A stretch of DNA of 64,000 nt. It comes from Spisula solida. Its lineage: Eukaryota > Mollusca > Bivalvia > Venerida > Mactridae. Position 1 is the stretch's first letter, and the number at the start of each line of letters is the position of its first letter. A program made the position numbers and the translations under genes. Shown piece by piece: positions 34,007 to 46,584 of this stretch. The stretch is taken from positions 811,001 to 875,000 of the forward strand of contig OX365953.1 of the NCBI GenBank assembly GCA_947247005.1. Direction: 5' to 3'. The notes beneath the pieces were generated by a model. That model searched no databases, was not told the origin of the DNA, and was given only the letters and a program-made list of their open reading frames with translations.

Positions 34007-35949
34007 AAATGCATACTCGCCGGGATGGCCATTTCGGCCTTCCGTAGTTTTCGACCTAAATGCTGTCATTGGTACACAGGCATCCCAGACTAAAGGATAT
34101 TACGAGCCCAGGGTCGTGCACAGGTTTTTGGGCCCGCTGGAGCCCTTTAAAGAGGGCTTTGAACGTAGATTTTCCAAAACTGAAATTACTGGTCCTACCC
34201 CCATTGCAGTACGATTCCCTGTGGAATTGCATTAACATTTAGCGCCAAAAGTATATATTTTTCTATAGAAGGAATATAAGGCTAGACAAAGGGGTCAGGA
34301 TCAATGCCCTAAAGGGGCCCAAATGTAGGCCTGCCAAGCTTTAACAGTTTTTTGCGCAAGGGTCACCGTCACATCATTTCCGGTGACCTTTAGTCGAAAT
34401 GATGACAATTTTTCCCACTTTCAGTTTGGGGCAGGTGTGTAGCATCCGGATGTATCGAGTTTTTATCAGTGCTGCAAGTCAATTGTGTCTCAGGGACGGG
34501 GTATAGGGACCATATGAATTTCTCATAGCCCCCCCCCCCCAAAAAAAATCGTGCTAGCGGAAAGGATATAGGCCTACCAGAGAAACGATGGATCTTTAAA
34601 CATGACATTATAAAGTTAATTTTTGTACACGCACTGCATTTGCATGTCCTTCACCCCACCTCCTTACGACACTCTTCACAAAAGCCTAATGCTGTCCTAC
34701 CCAGATAGACCTCCCACTCGGCCGATATCCTATACTTACAACTTCCATGTGATGTTATACGCACATGTTGTGTTCGCAAGCCAATTTTAATTACAACGTG
34801 TACGTATATATATAGGGGTAGCTACACGTAGTCGTACACGTTCGCATCGCAACCTCTCTAATGACTATATAGTCCAGTTAGGATATTGTGACAGTGACGT
34901 TGCAGTTTATGTGTACGCAAAAAATCACAACCATTGTCTAAACAGGTAGAGCGAAGTTTAGTATTGACAGTGTAGTTGTTTGTACAGTATAAGCCTTTTT
35001 AATTGGTTTTACACCGTTATAGTGGACTCGGCCGCTGCGTCACTGGATTATTATCCTGACTGGACTATAGTTATAACCCCGATTGTATGTTTATATCAAC
35101 ACAAATCTAAAGAACCGATATTGCACGATTTGCTCGCGGAAATTTATATATTCAACTCAAGAACCTTGTAATATATTCATGCATAAAGGTCAGGATCATG
35201 TCAAATTATCTGTGCTATTCATATTCATTCAACATCTACTAGGCGTACTCCTGTACGCCCGTGCGTACAATTCGAATCTGGACAAAAAAATACGAAAACA
35301 ATGAAATCTCGAAAACACGAATAAAATCAGAGGCTTTAATTAACTCAAATTAAAAGCTAAACCTAATTTTACAGCAATGGTTTAGTTTGCAGTATTTTGA
35401 TTTGTAATCGTAATTTATCGCGCTCATGGAACACGTCTGTACGAGCGAAAATTACTCTACAATACATAATGTTAAAAGTCATTAAACAAGTGGTCAGTAG
35501 CTTCTGCATTGTTAAATTATTACATGTATTGCAATGGTAAATGTAAGGTTCAAATACACCAAAATACTCGACTGTTTTATATTTACCGAATGTACATTTA
35601 CCCCTGTTCATTTTCTGTTGTTTTCATTAGGTGGGATAGAGGAAAATCTATTGTGGGATACTGCATGTTTTTCAAATGTTTTTTTCTTCAAATTGAAATG
35701 TATATGTATGCTGTCATGCACTGATTTGAAACAAATTAAATTATCAAATCATTAATATTAAGTTTGTATTGGTGTGACACATGTAGTTTTAAGTTAGTTT
35801 TTACTATGTCGTATCTTTTAATACACGTACCGAAATTGCTATTTAACGGCTAATTACGCTTATTGAAATGAACGTTGGCGAAATTTACTGAACGCATACA
35901 AGTAACGATTACACAGTGTTTATACAAACGATAAACTCTGTTACGAACG
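34007..35949. other. Gene-free stretch
   Basis: No supported gene. The 131-codon plus-strand frame at 33840-34235 begins in repeat and shows no domain. Part of 34800-35220 (CGTACACGTTCGCATCGCAA, CATGTCAAATTATCTG) resembles 36490-36580, suggesting an old duplication. Confidence 0.4.
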
Positions 35950-36281
35950 AATAGGTCCGTATTCTTTAAAAAAATCGGTATTATCAAAAGAATTACGTGC
36001 GCGGGTCTGCTTTAGTCAGTTGTGCACGTGGGCAGGTCTATTTTATTTCGAATACAGACCTGGGCTGGTATTCACAAAGCATCTTAGCAGAAAACTTAAG
36101 TGTATTAAGATTATTTTTCAAATTGTGGGAAATATGAGCTTCACAAATTATTGACTTAAGTCAAAATATTTAAGTTTTCGCTTAAGATGCTTTGTGAATA
36201 CCAGCCCAGGTAAGCGTAAAACAGACCCGCGCACGAAATTCTTTTGTTAATACAGGTCTTTCTAAATGATATGGACCTATT
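35950..36281. mobile_element. Foldback element (outer), about 332 bp
   Basis: Left AATAGGTCCGTATTC and CAAAAGAATTACGTGCGCGG pair with right GGACCTATT and CCGCGCACGAAATTCTTTTG. It encloses the inner MITE. Confidence 0.7.
36059..36210. mobile_element. MITE, 152 bp, near-perfect inverted ends
   Basis: CCTGGGCTGGTATTCACAAA at 36059 is the exact complement of the sequence ending at 36210, and pairing continues through GCATCTTA / TAAGATGC. No TA or TTAA duplication is clear. Confidence 0.85.
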
Positions 36282-39200
36282 ACAAACAAAAGGAGTATGT
36301 ATGTAACATGATTTATTCGTAAATCGACAAAAAGTGTTTATATAAACTCAATGAAACCACGAGCGAAGAATTTGTGGGTTTGCCGTGCATACGCATACTT
36401 GTGTGACATTTGCGTCTGTCACACGTCATTTAATTGTACAGACTACACATACCTGGATGACGAAATACTACTAAAAAGTAGTATTCACGCAGACGTACAC
36501 GTTACACGTTGACTTTCGCAACGTCTCTAATAAATCATGCTAATAGAAGGTCGAGAGTCGTGTCAAATTCTCTGAACTATATTTACAATGTAAATTGTAC
36601 ATTCTGTTCACTGATATGTTGCTGGGACCCGGTGGAAAGCTGATTTAAAAGCCTCCAGGATCGGAGCAGAAACGAAGGTGTCTGGCGGACAGTACCAATT
36701 TATGACTGTTCATGGGAAGAACAAAACAGAAAAAAACCGATGAAACATGATACATGACATCCGAGTTCTGTCCGAGCGTGTCTATGACGGCACTTAAAAC
36801 CGTCGTATCGCTTGGAACTTAGATGATGTTAAAGGGACTGCCTCACATATTGGTGTATTTCAAAAATAAAACAGAATTGTCAAATATATATGTTGGCTGT
36901 ATAACACATACACAACCACACTGACATCTAAAATAACTTGAGAAACTTCGGCATTTGGTAGTTATTTAGTATTTTTATCAAAAAGTGTACAGGGTATTAA
37001 TACCCTATAAAATTAACACTACTATAACTTAAATTGCCTGACATTTGTTCGCATTTTATTAAAACGAATCGAAAATCGAACCAAATACCTCACTGATGTT
37101 TACGCTTTAGTTTGTTGATGTTACAATTCAAGCACGTGTGAATGACATAATTCACATAGCATGTTGGAAGGAAACTGAGCGCTTTTTTCAAGAAAAAAAC
37201 TCTGTGGGCCATATAGAGAGTGGTTAAAGATTCTTATTTGCACCAAATCTTTCATAAAGCAACTTTCAGTGGCTTTCTATTACATCGATACTTGGTTAGG
37301 TTTGAAAATCACGATATACAAAAATTTAGCCCAATCTGTGAGGCAGCACCTTTAAGTTAAGATTGTTTTAACTTGGAGTTGACACATTTTCTCTTGTGGA
37401 CAAAATTATGTATGCCTCATGGATATCACGTAACTAAGGATAAATCATTCGATTGTTTCGGAACACCTTTGTTACGTTCCCATTCAAGTAATTGGATCGC
37501 TGGTGGAGAAGCCAAATGCCGGAGCACGGTACTAATCCTGAAACACCGCTCGGATGGAACTGTGTATTGTGCAGTACAATTCTCTGACGAAACTGAGAAG
37601 CAAAGCGGTATATAGGGATTAGTACCGTGAAGTAGTTGGAAACAATTGTCGGATTTGATGGTATTTCTAGCAAAAATAAATGAATATTTTTAAACATGTA
37701 ATTTGTTTTGGTGTATGCTGATAGAATGTGGTCCAATTGATAAGGTGACAATGATTGATTTGTTAAAAACGAGCTTTTTTATAAGCGAATGCGACCCGAA
37801 CTGAGTCGCCCGGCGAGTATCAAAGAGAAAAACATTTTATTCTTCAAAAACATGTTTCTTATCTGTCTGCATGGGGCGGGATCGAACACACGATCTTTGG
37901 ATCAGAAGTCAGCAGCTTTTACAATGTACCAGTACTACGTAACTCGTGACATCACTAAATGAATCAATTCCAAGACGAAATTTGTCCACATTTGCTCCGC
38001 TTTGATAAATGTGAAAATAGCCATAAGTTATATTTCTATACCGCCAATAACATTGCCAATCCTAGTGGAACTGTGCTAAAAGTTAGCGCCAAACAGTAAC
38101 TTTTAAAGAAGGATCATAAAAGGAGAAACGGTTGTAAAACGTCTACATAATAGTGTGCAAGTTTGTATTATACATGTATAATTATGTGAGTTCGTTTGTA
38201 AACCTGAGAAAGTACATTTTGTTATTATTATAAAATTTAACACGAGGCGGAATTATGCATGCATATTTGTTCAACGTGCATGCATGCACATGTACATGAC
38301 GAATCCTTAGACATTTGCAAATATACACACGCATTATGTCGTCTTCGTCGGCCATAAAATTGACCGAATTACATAAATATGCAAAAACATTATCGTTCAT
38401 AATAACGTTAGCAAATATTCAAACTAATTAAAAGTACCACGCATGTGGTGTTTCATGATCAACCCATGTAGCTGATAATATGATATAAATTCTCTTTGAG
38501 TTGATCCCTATGTTAAATGCGATGTTCGCTTTTCGAAGTCCGAAGTCAGCATTAGATGAACACCTCAAATTACGCATGTTTAGCCAATGTGATCACCCAA
38601 AAAGATTGAATACTTGTACAATCAGCGGTTTCAGCTATTTAAACACAGAGGAAACTACGACACAACACAGTACATTATTTCTCAAATAGAACGTGCGCAA
38701 TTTAAGCCATAACATATTTCGTAAATTCGCAATTTTACGCAACGATTATTTAAGTACTGGTACTTGTTATATACCCGTATATTATTTTATGAAATGTTAT
38801 ATACCCGTATATTATTTTATGAAATATATCAAAACATTATCATGCGCCTCAAATCAATGGGTGTATCATATGGGGTATTGGAGTGTCAAACTCACCTGAA
38901 CTGTCACTGATATTTAGTCTGAAAACAGCCCAGAGAACACATGCAACAGAATATAATTAAAATAATTCGGGGGAGCATGCCCCCGGACCCCCTACAATAA
39001 GGAAAATTATGTCTATATGGAACCTAGACAAAACTGTTGAGTCCTACATGTGTAATTTTTCATTCATGTTAATGATTTAGATATTTTGATGAATAAAATT
39101 TATCTTATCACAATTGAGAGTAGTAGATCTACTTGTTCTTGTTTTTAAGTCTGAAAACTGCCGAGAATGCACCTGCGACGGTACAGAAATTAAAAACTTT

Positions 39201-39600
39201 CCGGGGGGCATGTCCCCGAACCCCCTAAAATAACTTGGCCTACACATTGATTTAGGCCAAGCTACGCCGCTGATCGGTGATAGTGGTGTAACAGTCCCGT
39301 AATTTTACCTTTCCGATGTCCCTGTACTGCCGTGAGAGTGCGGGACTTTTGTTTCGCGCCAAACAAATAGCGGGGAAAAATAGTCGTAATTATATTAGGT
39401 ATAGGGCGGGGACATTTGCGGGGGTTTTACCATCTGCATGGCCCCGGTGTGCAGGGATTTTACCAGGGGTTTGCAAAGGCAAAAGTAAAAAATCCCCACC
39501 CTTCCACGGGGATGGGCGTGGTTTCAATTGACTGGTGCAAAATCAACATGTTTAGAAGAGACCGGACAAATTGAATTACCTTCAAATATGAATTCATTAT
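36282..39600. other. Gene-free stretch with minor repeats
   Basis: No convincing gene. It contains the MITE at 37525, a 31-bp duplication at 38766-38823 (TTATATACCCGTATATTATT twice), and two copies of a GGGGGCATGCCCCCGG-like phrase (38970, 39205) seen in decayed form at 23345. A motif shared with 34.8 kb lies near 36490-36580. Confidence 0.4.
37525..37629. mobile_element. Short MITE related to 23366-23574
   Basis: Ends CACGGTACTAATCC and GGATTAGTACCGTG are exact complements, and the right arm carries TCTGACGAAACTGAGAAGC as in the 23.4 kb element. The left arm is largely deleted. Confidence 0.75.
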
Positions 39601-39876
39601 TGTTACATATTATATATTTTGTCACGGTCTGAACTTTGTTAACTAAAAGGGGAGAACATAGTGTAGGCAGCGGGTAGACTTGTAAGCGAAGGGTCCCAGT
39701 TTGGAGCCCGGTCTGGTTGCACATTTTTCTCAACCTGTGACATTTGGCGCACATGGCACCGTGACTTTACCTACACCGAGATCATGTTATCTTGTTCTCT
39801 AAACCTGTCAGAAATTTGAGGACGAATCATTCGAGGACGAATTTCATTACATACATAACGGGAGAAACTTGTGTAG

Positions 39877-39952
39877 GCAGCCGGTTAGCCCAGTCGGTAG
39901 ACCATTCGCCCTGTAAGCGAAGGGTCCCGGGTTCAAGCCCCGGTCTGGTTGC
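39877..39952 (+). other. tRNA(Thr)-like sequence, anticodon position TGT
   Basis: D-arm GCCCAGTCGGTAGACC, anticodon stem TTCGC/GCGAA around loop CCTGTAA, and a perfect T stem CCGGG/CCCGG around TTCAAGC. Position 33 would be C rather than T, and the acceptor stem does not pair. Probably a tRNA-derived repeat, not a working tRNA. Confidence 0.5.
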
Positions 39953-40106
39953 CCGTTCTTCACATCCTGTGGAAGTTGGCGTCTAACGGGGGGTCGTGAC
40001 TGTGTCTACTCCGTGATCATGTTACCTTGTTCTCTAGACCAGTTATGACGGGAGAGTATGTCACGGTCTGAACTTGTTTACTAAAATGGGAAAACATTGT
40101 GCAAGA

Positions 40107-40192
40107 AGTCGGCTATAGCTCAGTCGGTAGATCATTCGCCCTGTAAGCGAAGGGTTCCGTGTTCGAGCCCCGGTCTGGTTGCACATTTTCCT
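40107..40192 (+). other. tRNA(Thr)-like sequence, third array unit
   Basis: TATAGCTCAGTCGGTAGATC (good A box), the same TTCGC-CCTGTAA-GCGAA anticodon arm, and GTTCGAGCCCC (good B box). The T stem is weaker (CCGTG/CCCGG) and the acceptor stem is unpaired. Confidence 0.5.
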
Positions 40193-40523
40193 CACCTTGT
40201 GACAATTTTATTAATGAAATGTCAGGAATTATTCCACTAACACCGAATAAACAGCGTCTTTAGCGTGAAGTCTATTAAATTTGCGATAAGCACTGTGTCA
40301 ATATATTTCTATTAATTGTGTTAAAACGTGTCAAAAATCCAATGTACATAAGTTCGGTTACGCTATCTTTGATGTCAGTTTTCCCACAGTTTCTTTTGAT
40401 TGCCCGACGTAAGTCGACAACGTCTGATACTTAGTCGGCAATTCCGTGTGATCTACCGATTGTCGGCGACTTCTGAAGTTACCATTTCGGTACGACTCTC
40501 TTTGGTCAGAATAGTAAGGACAT

Positions 40524-41005
40524 GGGTACTGTTTTATCAAAGCATTTACGCTAGCGTAACTCTAAGTTTTCCGTAAATATTGCGTACGTCGATAATATTT
40601 GCGCAAATGCGTTTTACTAAGATATTTTTTCTCATGTTCTGTCGCAAGTATTGGCGTAACTCTACGCAAGGTCGGAGTAAGCGTAAGTAGCAAATATGAA
40701 CGTAGTGAGGAGTTTTTGCCACGCACTGTTGATTTTCGACCGTCACTTGTTGTTATAGACTGTGATTAGTAATATAAACATGTTTAATCAAAACTTTGAT
40801 CGAACTTTTATGTATATTTATTCACTCTCGTTCCCGTTATATTGGTAATATTGTGGCCCGATCTATGTTCAATATTCAATATATTTACGTAAATGTATGC
40901 AACAACTTGCGATCGATTAGTAAAACACACTTAAGGATTTGCGTAAGTGACAAATATATCCGTAAACTTACGCGACATTTACGCAATGTTAGTAAAACAG
41001 TACCC
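40524..41005. mobile_element. MITE-like TIR element, about 482 bp
   Basis: GGGTACTGTTTTATCAAAGC at the left matches the complement of the right end (AGTAAAACAGTACCC). The arms continue with TTTACG / CGTAAA and GCGTAA / TTACGC motifs. No transposase. Confidence 0.75.
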
Positions 41006-42436
41006 AGGTGTTTTATAGTTGCATTGTTTTTTCAACCGCTATATCTGGCTATTTGTTGAAAATATAAATTTTCATAATTTATTCAATAACCTGCACGCGT
41101 TTTATAACTACTTTACTATTTTCTCGCTCGTGCATTACGCACGTAAACTGCCGTATACGTTGCTATGGTCGGACGAATACGTAACGACGTTGCTATGGAT
41201 CGTACAAATTAGTCTATGCTTATGTAGCGAATGTTTAATTAGGTAGACTGGTGTATGTAAATAACAAATACCGAGGTTGGGGCTGTAGGATATAATTCAT
41301 AATGAAATTCCATGGTGGACCAAAATCTTGTAAACCAAGAGATAAAAAAGTAGTAGCCTTAATAAGTGTTTCCATAATAGTATCCATAATAGTTATATCA
41401 ATTATTTCATTCAGTCATGTCTTTTAATACATTATTAACGACCAATAAGCTTCGCACCGACTGTTTTTCGAGTTCTTGTGATAAATACGAACTTTTGGAA
41501 ACACCTCGTGAAATGTCTATTTAGTGAGGCACCTATTGTAGATTTACAATTTTTGTCGCTCTGTTACAGTTAAGCATTACTACACTCGATTAAAAAAAAT
41601 CAAAAAAAATATCGTAAAACCGAAAATCCAAATTTCTCTTATCTCAAGATTCCTACAAAATACTGTGATTAAAATCCAATTATTAGGGCACTTGTTTAAT
41701 GACGTCATTTTCGTGACGCTATTTCGGAGCGCGCTAAATAACGCTTGCTAGAATTTTACAAATCTTGGTTGATTCGAGTTTGGCGTCAAGCATGGAGTTA
41801 TGATGCATACTACTGCATTTGGATGTTTACGAGTCTCAGTTTTTTTCCATAAAACTAACACACAGTAGGCAAAAATGGAAGGATGTATTTTGTTTGGTGA
41901 CAGAACTCAATTTTCAAGCGCCAGACGACGAAGAGAGGATTTTGATGCGATGTTTTGGTGAGACTTTTTCTATCTTACTCTTAGTTCTATCTTATAATCT
42001 TATAATATTGTTATGCCCCTAACACATGATGCTAGCATGCAATGTTTTTATTAGTCCCCTAGGTTTGCCGTCCGTCCGCCAGTGTCGTCGTCAAAAATCT
42101 GGATCTGGACATGTCATAACTCAACAGTTTCCAACTTCCAAGCTAGGTTAATGAAACTTGGTACATATATTCTAATGCATGTACTATGTAGAATCGAAGC
42201 TATATCAGTCCTATTGGTACAATGTATATTGTCAATAGCAGTAGGCCTAAGGATAATCTATAGTTATTGTTTGTTTCTCTTTTTTTCTGTAGAGTTCACA
42301 TAGATCTAGATGTCACATTCAAGATTAAGAAATGGTTGTGATTGGTGTTACAAGAAATGTCAGAAGCTACCATTAAAGATTATGAAGATTATATTGAGAA
42401 CCAAATAAGGTATGACTACATGCATGTACTGTGCAA
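41006..42436. other. Gene-free stretch
   Basis: No supported gene. 41690-41745 has GACGTCATTTTCGTGACG and a GCGCGC-like patch. 42040-42200 holds the start of another repeat (TTAGTCCCCTAGG, GTCCGTCCGCC, TTAATGAAACTTGGTACATA). Confidence 0.35.
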
Positions 42437-43757
42437 ACCAGTGACAGAGTGACAGAGTGAGCTTTTGTGATCACTCTTCGTCCGTCCATCAACAATTGGC
42501 TTGTGTAGACACTAGAGGTCACAATTTTAGCCTAATCTTTATGAAACTTGGTCACAATGATCATCTCAACAAAATCTAGGCCAAGTTTGATATTGGGTCA
42601 TCTGGGGTCAAAAACTAGGTCACTAGGTCAAATCATAGAAAAACCTTGTGTAGTCAATAGAGGTCACAATTTTGACTTATTCTTTATGAAACTTGGCCAC
42701 AAAGATCATCTTAACAAAATCTAGGTCAAGTTTGATATTGGGTCATCTGAGGTCAAAAACTAGGTCACAAGGTCAAATCATAGAAAAATCTTGTGTAGTC
42801 AATAGAGGACACAATTTTGACTAAAACTTTATGAAACTTGGTCACAATGATCATCTCAACAAAATCTAGGTCAAGTTCAATATTGGGTCATCTGGGGTCA
42901 AAAACTAGGTCAAAAGGTCAAATCATAGAAAAACCTTGTATACTCACTAGAGATCACAATTTCGACCTTATCTTGAAGAAACTTGGTCACAATGATCATC
43001 TCAACAAAATCTAGGTCAAGTTCGATATTGGGTCACCAGCGGTCAAAAACTAGGTCACTGGGTCAAATCATTGAAAAACGTTGTATAGTCACTAGAAGTC
43101 ATAATTTCGACCTTATCTTAATGAAACTTGGTCACAATGATCATTTCAACAAACTCTAGGTCAAGTTTGATATTGGGTCATCTGCAGTCAAAAACTAGGT
43201 CACTGGGTCAAATCATTAAAAAACCTTGTATAGTCACTAGAGGTCACTTTTGACTTAATCTTTAAGAAACTTGATAACAATGGTCATCTCAACAAAGTCT
43301 AGGTCAAGTTTGATATTGGGCCATCAAGGGTCAAAAACTAGGTCACATGATCAAGTCATGACTCATAAGAAAACTTGCAATAGAGGCTGAATTTTCTTGA
43401 ATCTTACTTAGAATATAACCTACATTATGAGCCAATGAAAACGCAACATTTTCGCGGTTAAATGAAAATTTAATCATTATAATTTTCTCTTAACAGACTT
43501 GACGTCATGCGTTGGCGCTAATTTCTATCGGCCAATCAGAATGCAGAATGTTATATTCTAAGTTAGTTAGAACATATTAAGTAAATTTTAATGACTAAAT
43601 AGGACTCGCTTCGCTCGCTCCGCTCTTTTGAAATTAAATTAAAATTTACTTAATATGTTCTAACTATAACTTAGTAAATGTAAATGATTACTTAGGTCAC
43701 CAAAGGGGTGTGCATGCACTACTACGACAGGTGAGCGACCTGGGCCCTCTTGTTATT
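42437..43757 (-). mobile_element. HINE/pearl-like element, full length, with nested insertions
   Basis: Read on the minus strand. The 5' end AACAAGAGGGCCC, with GCTCACCTG, is at 43757. The core of about six 157-bp units (42480-43370) contains AGGTCANNAGGTCA motifs. The 3' end near 42440 has a decayed stem. A 5' segment matching 20540-20620 is split by 43405-43675. Confidence 0.8.
43405..43675. mobile_element. Two adjacent foldback insertions inside a HINE
   Basis: CTTAGAATATAAC (about 43408) pairs with GTTATATTCTAAG (about 43550). Next, TTAGAACATATTAAGTAAAT pairs with ATTTACTTAATATGTTCTAA around a GCTTCGCTCGCTCCGC core. Both sit where the continuous copy at 20.5 kb has uninterrupted sequence. 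Confidence 0.65.
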
Positions 43758-43779
43758 CGTAAGTAAGGAGAGCTAGTGT

Positions 43780-44270
43780 CCGCGTTATGCTAAGCTTATG
43801 CTTAAGTTTAGGTACAGGTGTTTTAATCTTATATTTTCAAAGTCCTTTGACATATTGCTTTGATACGAGGTAACATTGCATACTTGTTCACCATAATGAC
43901 CCAACCCATATGCAGGAGTAGGTAACTCTATGAAGCATTTTGGTAAAAATATTAAGTACAAGTTTTTTTTACCTCTAATATATTCCAAGTGCATCGACAT
44001 ATTGCTTTGATACTTTGCACTTGTTCACCATCATGACCCCAACCCCTACACAGGGGTAGGTATAAACTCTATCAAGCATTTTGTTAAAATAATGCCCCTT
44101 TTGTACTTAGAAATTCAAATTTTAAAGTTTAGATACACCTTTTTTAACCTCTTATAACTTCAAAGTACATTGTCATATTACTTGATTACTTGTTCACGAT
44201 CATGAACCCAAGACCTACAAAAGAGTAGGTATCTCTGTCCTGTATTTTTGTCCTAATCATTATATAAATG
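43780..44270 (-). repeat. About 160-bp repeat, three units
   Basis: Units share ATATTGCTTTGATAC, CTTGTTCACCATNATGACCC, AGGAGTAGGTA and AGCATTTTGGTAAAA. No coding. Confidence 0.65.
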
Positions 44271-44275
44271 TTTAT

Positions 44276-44960
44276 TAGCTCACCTGAGAACGAAGTGCTC
44301 AAGGTGAGCTATTGTGATCGCCCTATGTTGATCATCCATCATCAACAGTTTGACTGTTAACACTCTAGAGGTCACAGTTTTCACTTAATCTTTATAAAAC
44401 TTGGTCACAATAGTTGTCTCTATAAAATCTAGGTCAAGTTCGTAACTGGGTCGTCTGGGGTAAAAAACTAGGTCACGTCAAAGAAAAAACATTGTTAACA
44501 CTTTAGAGGTCACATTTTTTACCTTAAACGTAGTAATCTTTATGAAACTTGGTCACAATGTTTGTCTCTATAAAATCTAGGTCAAGTTCATAACTGGGTC
44601 ATCTTGGGTCAAAAACTAGGTCACATCAAAGAAAAAACCTTGTTAACACACAAGAGGTCACGTTTTTGACACAATCTTAATGAAACTTAGTCACAATGAA
44701 TGTCTCTATGAAATCTAGGTCAAGTTCGCAACTGGGTCATTTGGGTTCACAAACTAGGTCATCTGGGGTCACATTGAAGAAAAACCTTGTTATCACTCTA
44801 GAGGTCACGGTTTTTGCCTAATCTTTATGAAACTTTGTCACAATGTTTGTATTTGTAAAATCTAGGTCAAGTTTGAAATAAGGTCATCTGGGGCCAAAAC
44901 TAGGTCACCGTGTCACATCGAAGAAAAATCTTGTTTATACTCAAGAGGTCACATTTTCTT
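44276..44960 (-). mobile_element. HINE/pearl-like element, 5' end missing
   Basis: The 3' stem-loop at 44278-44310 has outer pair AGCTCACC/GGTGAGCT and an inner pair of GAGCAC type with one mismatch. The core has about four units (GTCAAGTTCNTAACTGGGTC, TGTTAACACTCTAGAGGTCA). Confidence 0.75.
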
Positions 44961-46584
44961 ATTGTTTAAAATATATCTAAAACAAAATTTATATTATTGG
45001 GTTATCTGTCGTCAATAAACATATTAACTAGGCCAAATAACTGTTTAATGTATAGTCACTACACACTACAAGTTATGGCCCTTTGTAATTTCAAAAAAAG
45101 TTCAGCTATTGTTGTGATGGGATCATGTGCATCAGAGTTTGTTGGTTATTAAGTTTATACTTTATTGTCAAGTCATTTTCTGTCTAAAGTATCCACTTGA
45201 AACTCTTGAATAGTTACTCAACATCACAAGTGGAGTCCGTACTGACAAGGCTGGTAACCCTGTGACCTAAATTTATGGAGTTATCTTTCCCTTGTTGACT
45301 TAGTACATAGAAATAGTAGAAATTTAACATATTATATTATAACACAGGTAACTGTATCATTTATAATGAGTAAACATATCAGTATTGTTTTTGTTATGAA
45401 ATTTATGATACTATTACACTCAGATTTTAAAACTATGTCAAAAACTCGAATACTGAGCAGTCCTAAACCATTTACTCAATATACCATAAACTCCATTATA
45501 ACAAGAGACTGGACAAGCTAGCTCATTATTTGAGTTTTAAGACAGGTGTTTCCAGACTTATTAGTTTCAATTGGTGAAGTTTAGCCAAAACTCCTTCCTA
45601 TTAATGATAATTGAAGGCCTTCAGACAGAACAAAGAACAAATTTCCATTTCCTCATTCCAACACTGCCTATAAATCAATTCAATATGCATACTTTTATCT
45701 ATTTGCAGAAAACACAGAACAAGAATTCTACTACAACAGCCTATACCATTTCAGGGGTATTTAAAACTCATGTGTGCTTAAATATGGTGAGGAGCTTGTT
45801 GCAGTGTGTGCTGAAAGCTATTGTTGACGAACTCTGTAACTTTAATCTGATACCATATGGTGACTGACCAATAGTGTAATTGTTTTTTGATAGGAGTTTG
45901 TATTCTTTCAGGGTAATAATACATGTATATATAAATATATCAACTGATTTTCTTTTTCTGTTTTACTTATTGACAATGTATGTTCTTTATATCATTTTAT
46001 CACACATTGATCATCATTTTGGGTGCATGTTTTCTAGCACTTATCAAGACAATGCAACAGTGAGATTGACTTTTCATCAGTTATTAGTATTTCTGAATAA
46101 TTGCTTAAATTGGCACCTATTTTAACATTCAGAAATTTAACAAATGATTTAATCAATAATTGAAATTTTGCAAAAATATTCTATGTTTCTAAATACCTGT
46201 ATGTACCTCTATAATAATATACTGAAAAGGAGCCACTTTAAGTAATTACTTAAAAATGCACCAATTTTAAATAAAGGATACACTATAATGATCCATGGAA
46301 GGGAAAGTACTGCATGAAAGCATACAAACATCCCTCTAAAGGGTTTATGATGAACCACAAGAATCATCCAAAGCATGCATAGCTAAGCTGACCTTAAAAG
46401 AACCTTTGTTTGGAGCAGTTAAACTAGTAGTTACTACCCAACACGAATGGGAGGGAGGAAGTTGTGTGCAAAACAAAAATCTGAAACTATGTTCAAAGGC
46501 CAAACTTGTAACTCCAAACGAAGATTTTTAAAAGGTCCATCTTACATACATGTATCAGCTCAGACTTGGACATTCTCATAAGAC
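44961..46584. other. Gene-free stretch
   Basis: The 98-codon plus-strand frame at 45571-45867 shows no domain and low-complexity exon-like signals only. No RNA gene or clear repeat was seen elsewhere. Confidence 0.35.

Larger units (their letters stand above)
39610..40215 (+). repeat. Tandem array of three tRNA-like units, about 235-bp period
   Basis: Units share GTCACGGTCTGAAC, TTACTAAAA, GTGTAGGCAG, the tRNA-like part, GGTCTGGTTGC and TGATCATGTTACCTTGTTCT. The first unit has lost about 30 bp of its tRNA-like part. Confidence 0.8.

Noticed and set aside
33465..34235. Several overlapping ORFs of 60-131 codons on both strands
   Set aside because: They arise from the GTGTGGAAA tandem repeat and its inverted end; overlapping frames on opposite strands argue against coding.
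39877..40192. Functional tRNA-Thr genes
   Set aside because: Unpaired acceptor stems and C at position 33 in both copies.
45571..45867. 98-codon plus-strand ORF with exon-like AG/GT edges
   Set aside because: No domain, low-complexity AT-driven composition, no paired splice partner.
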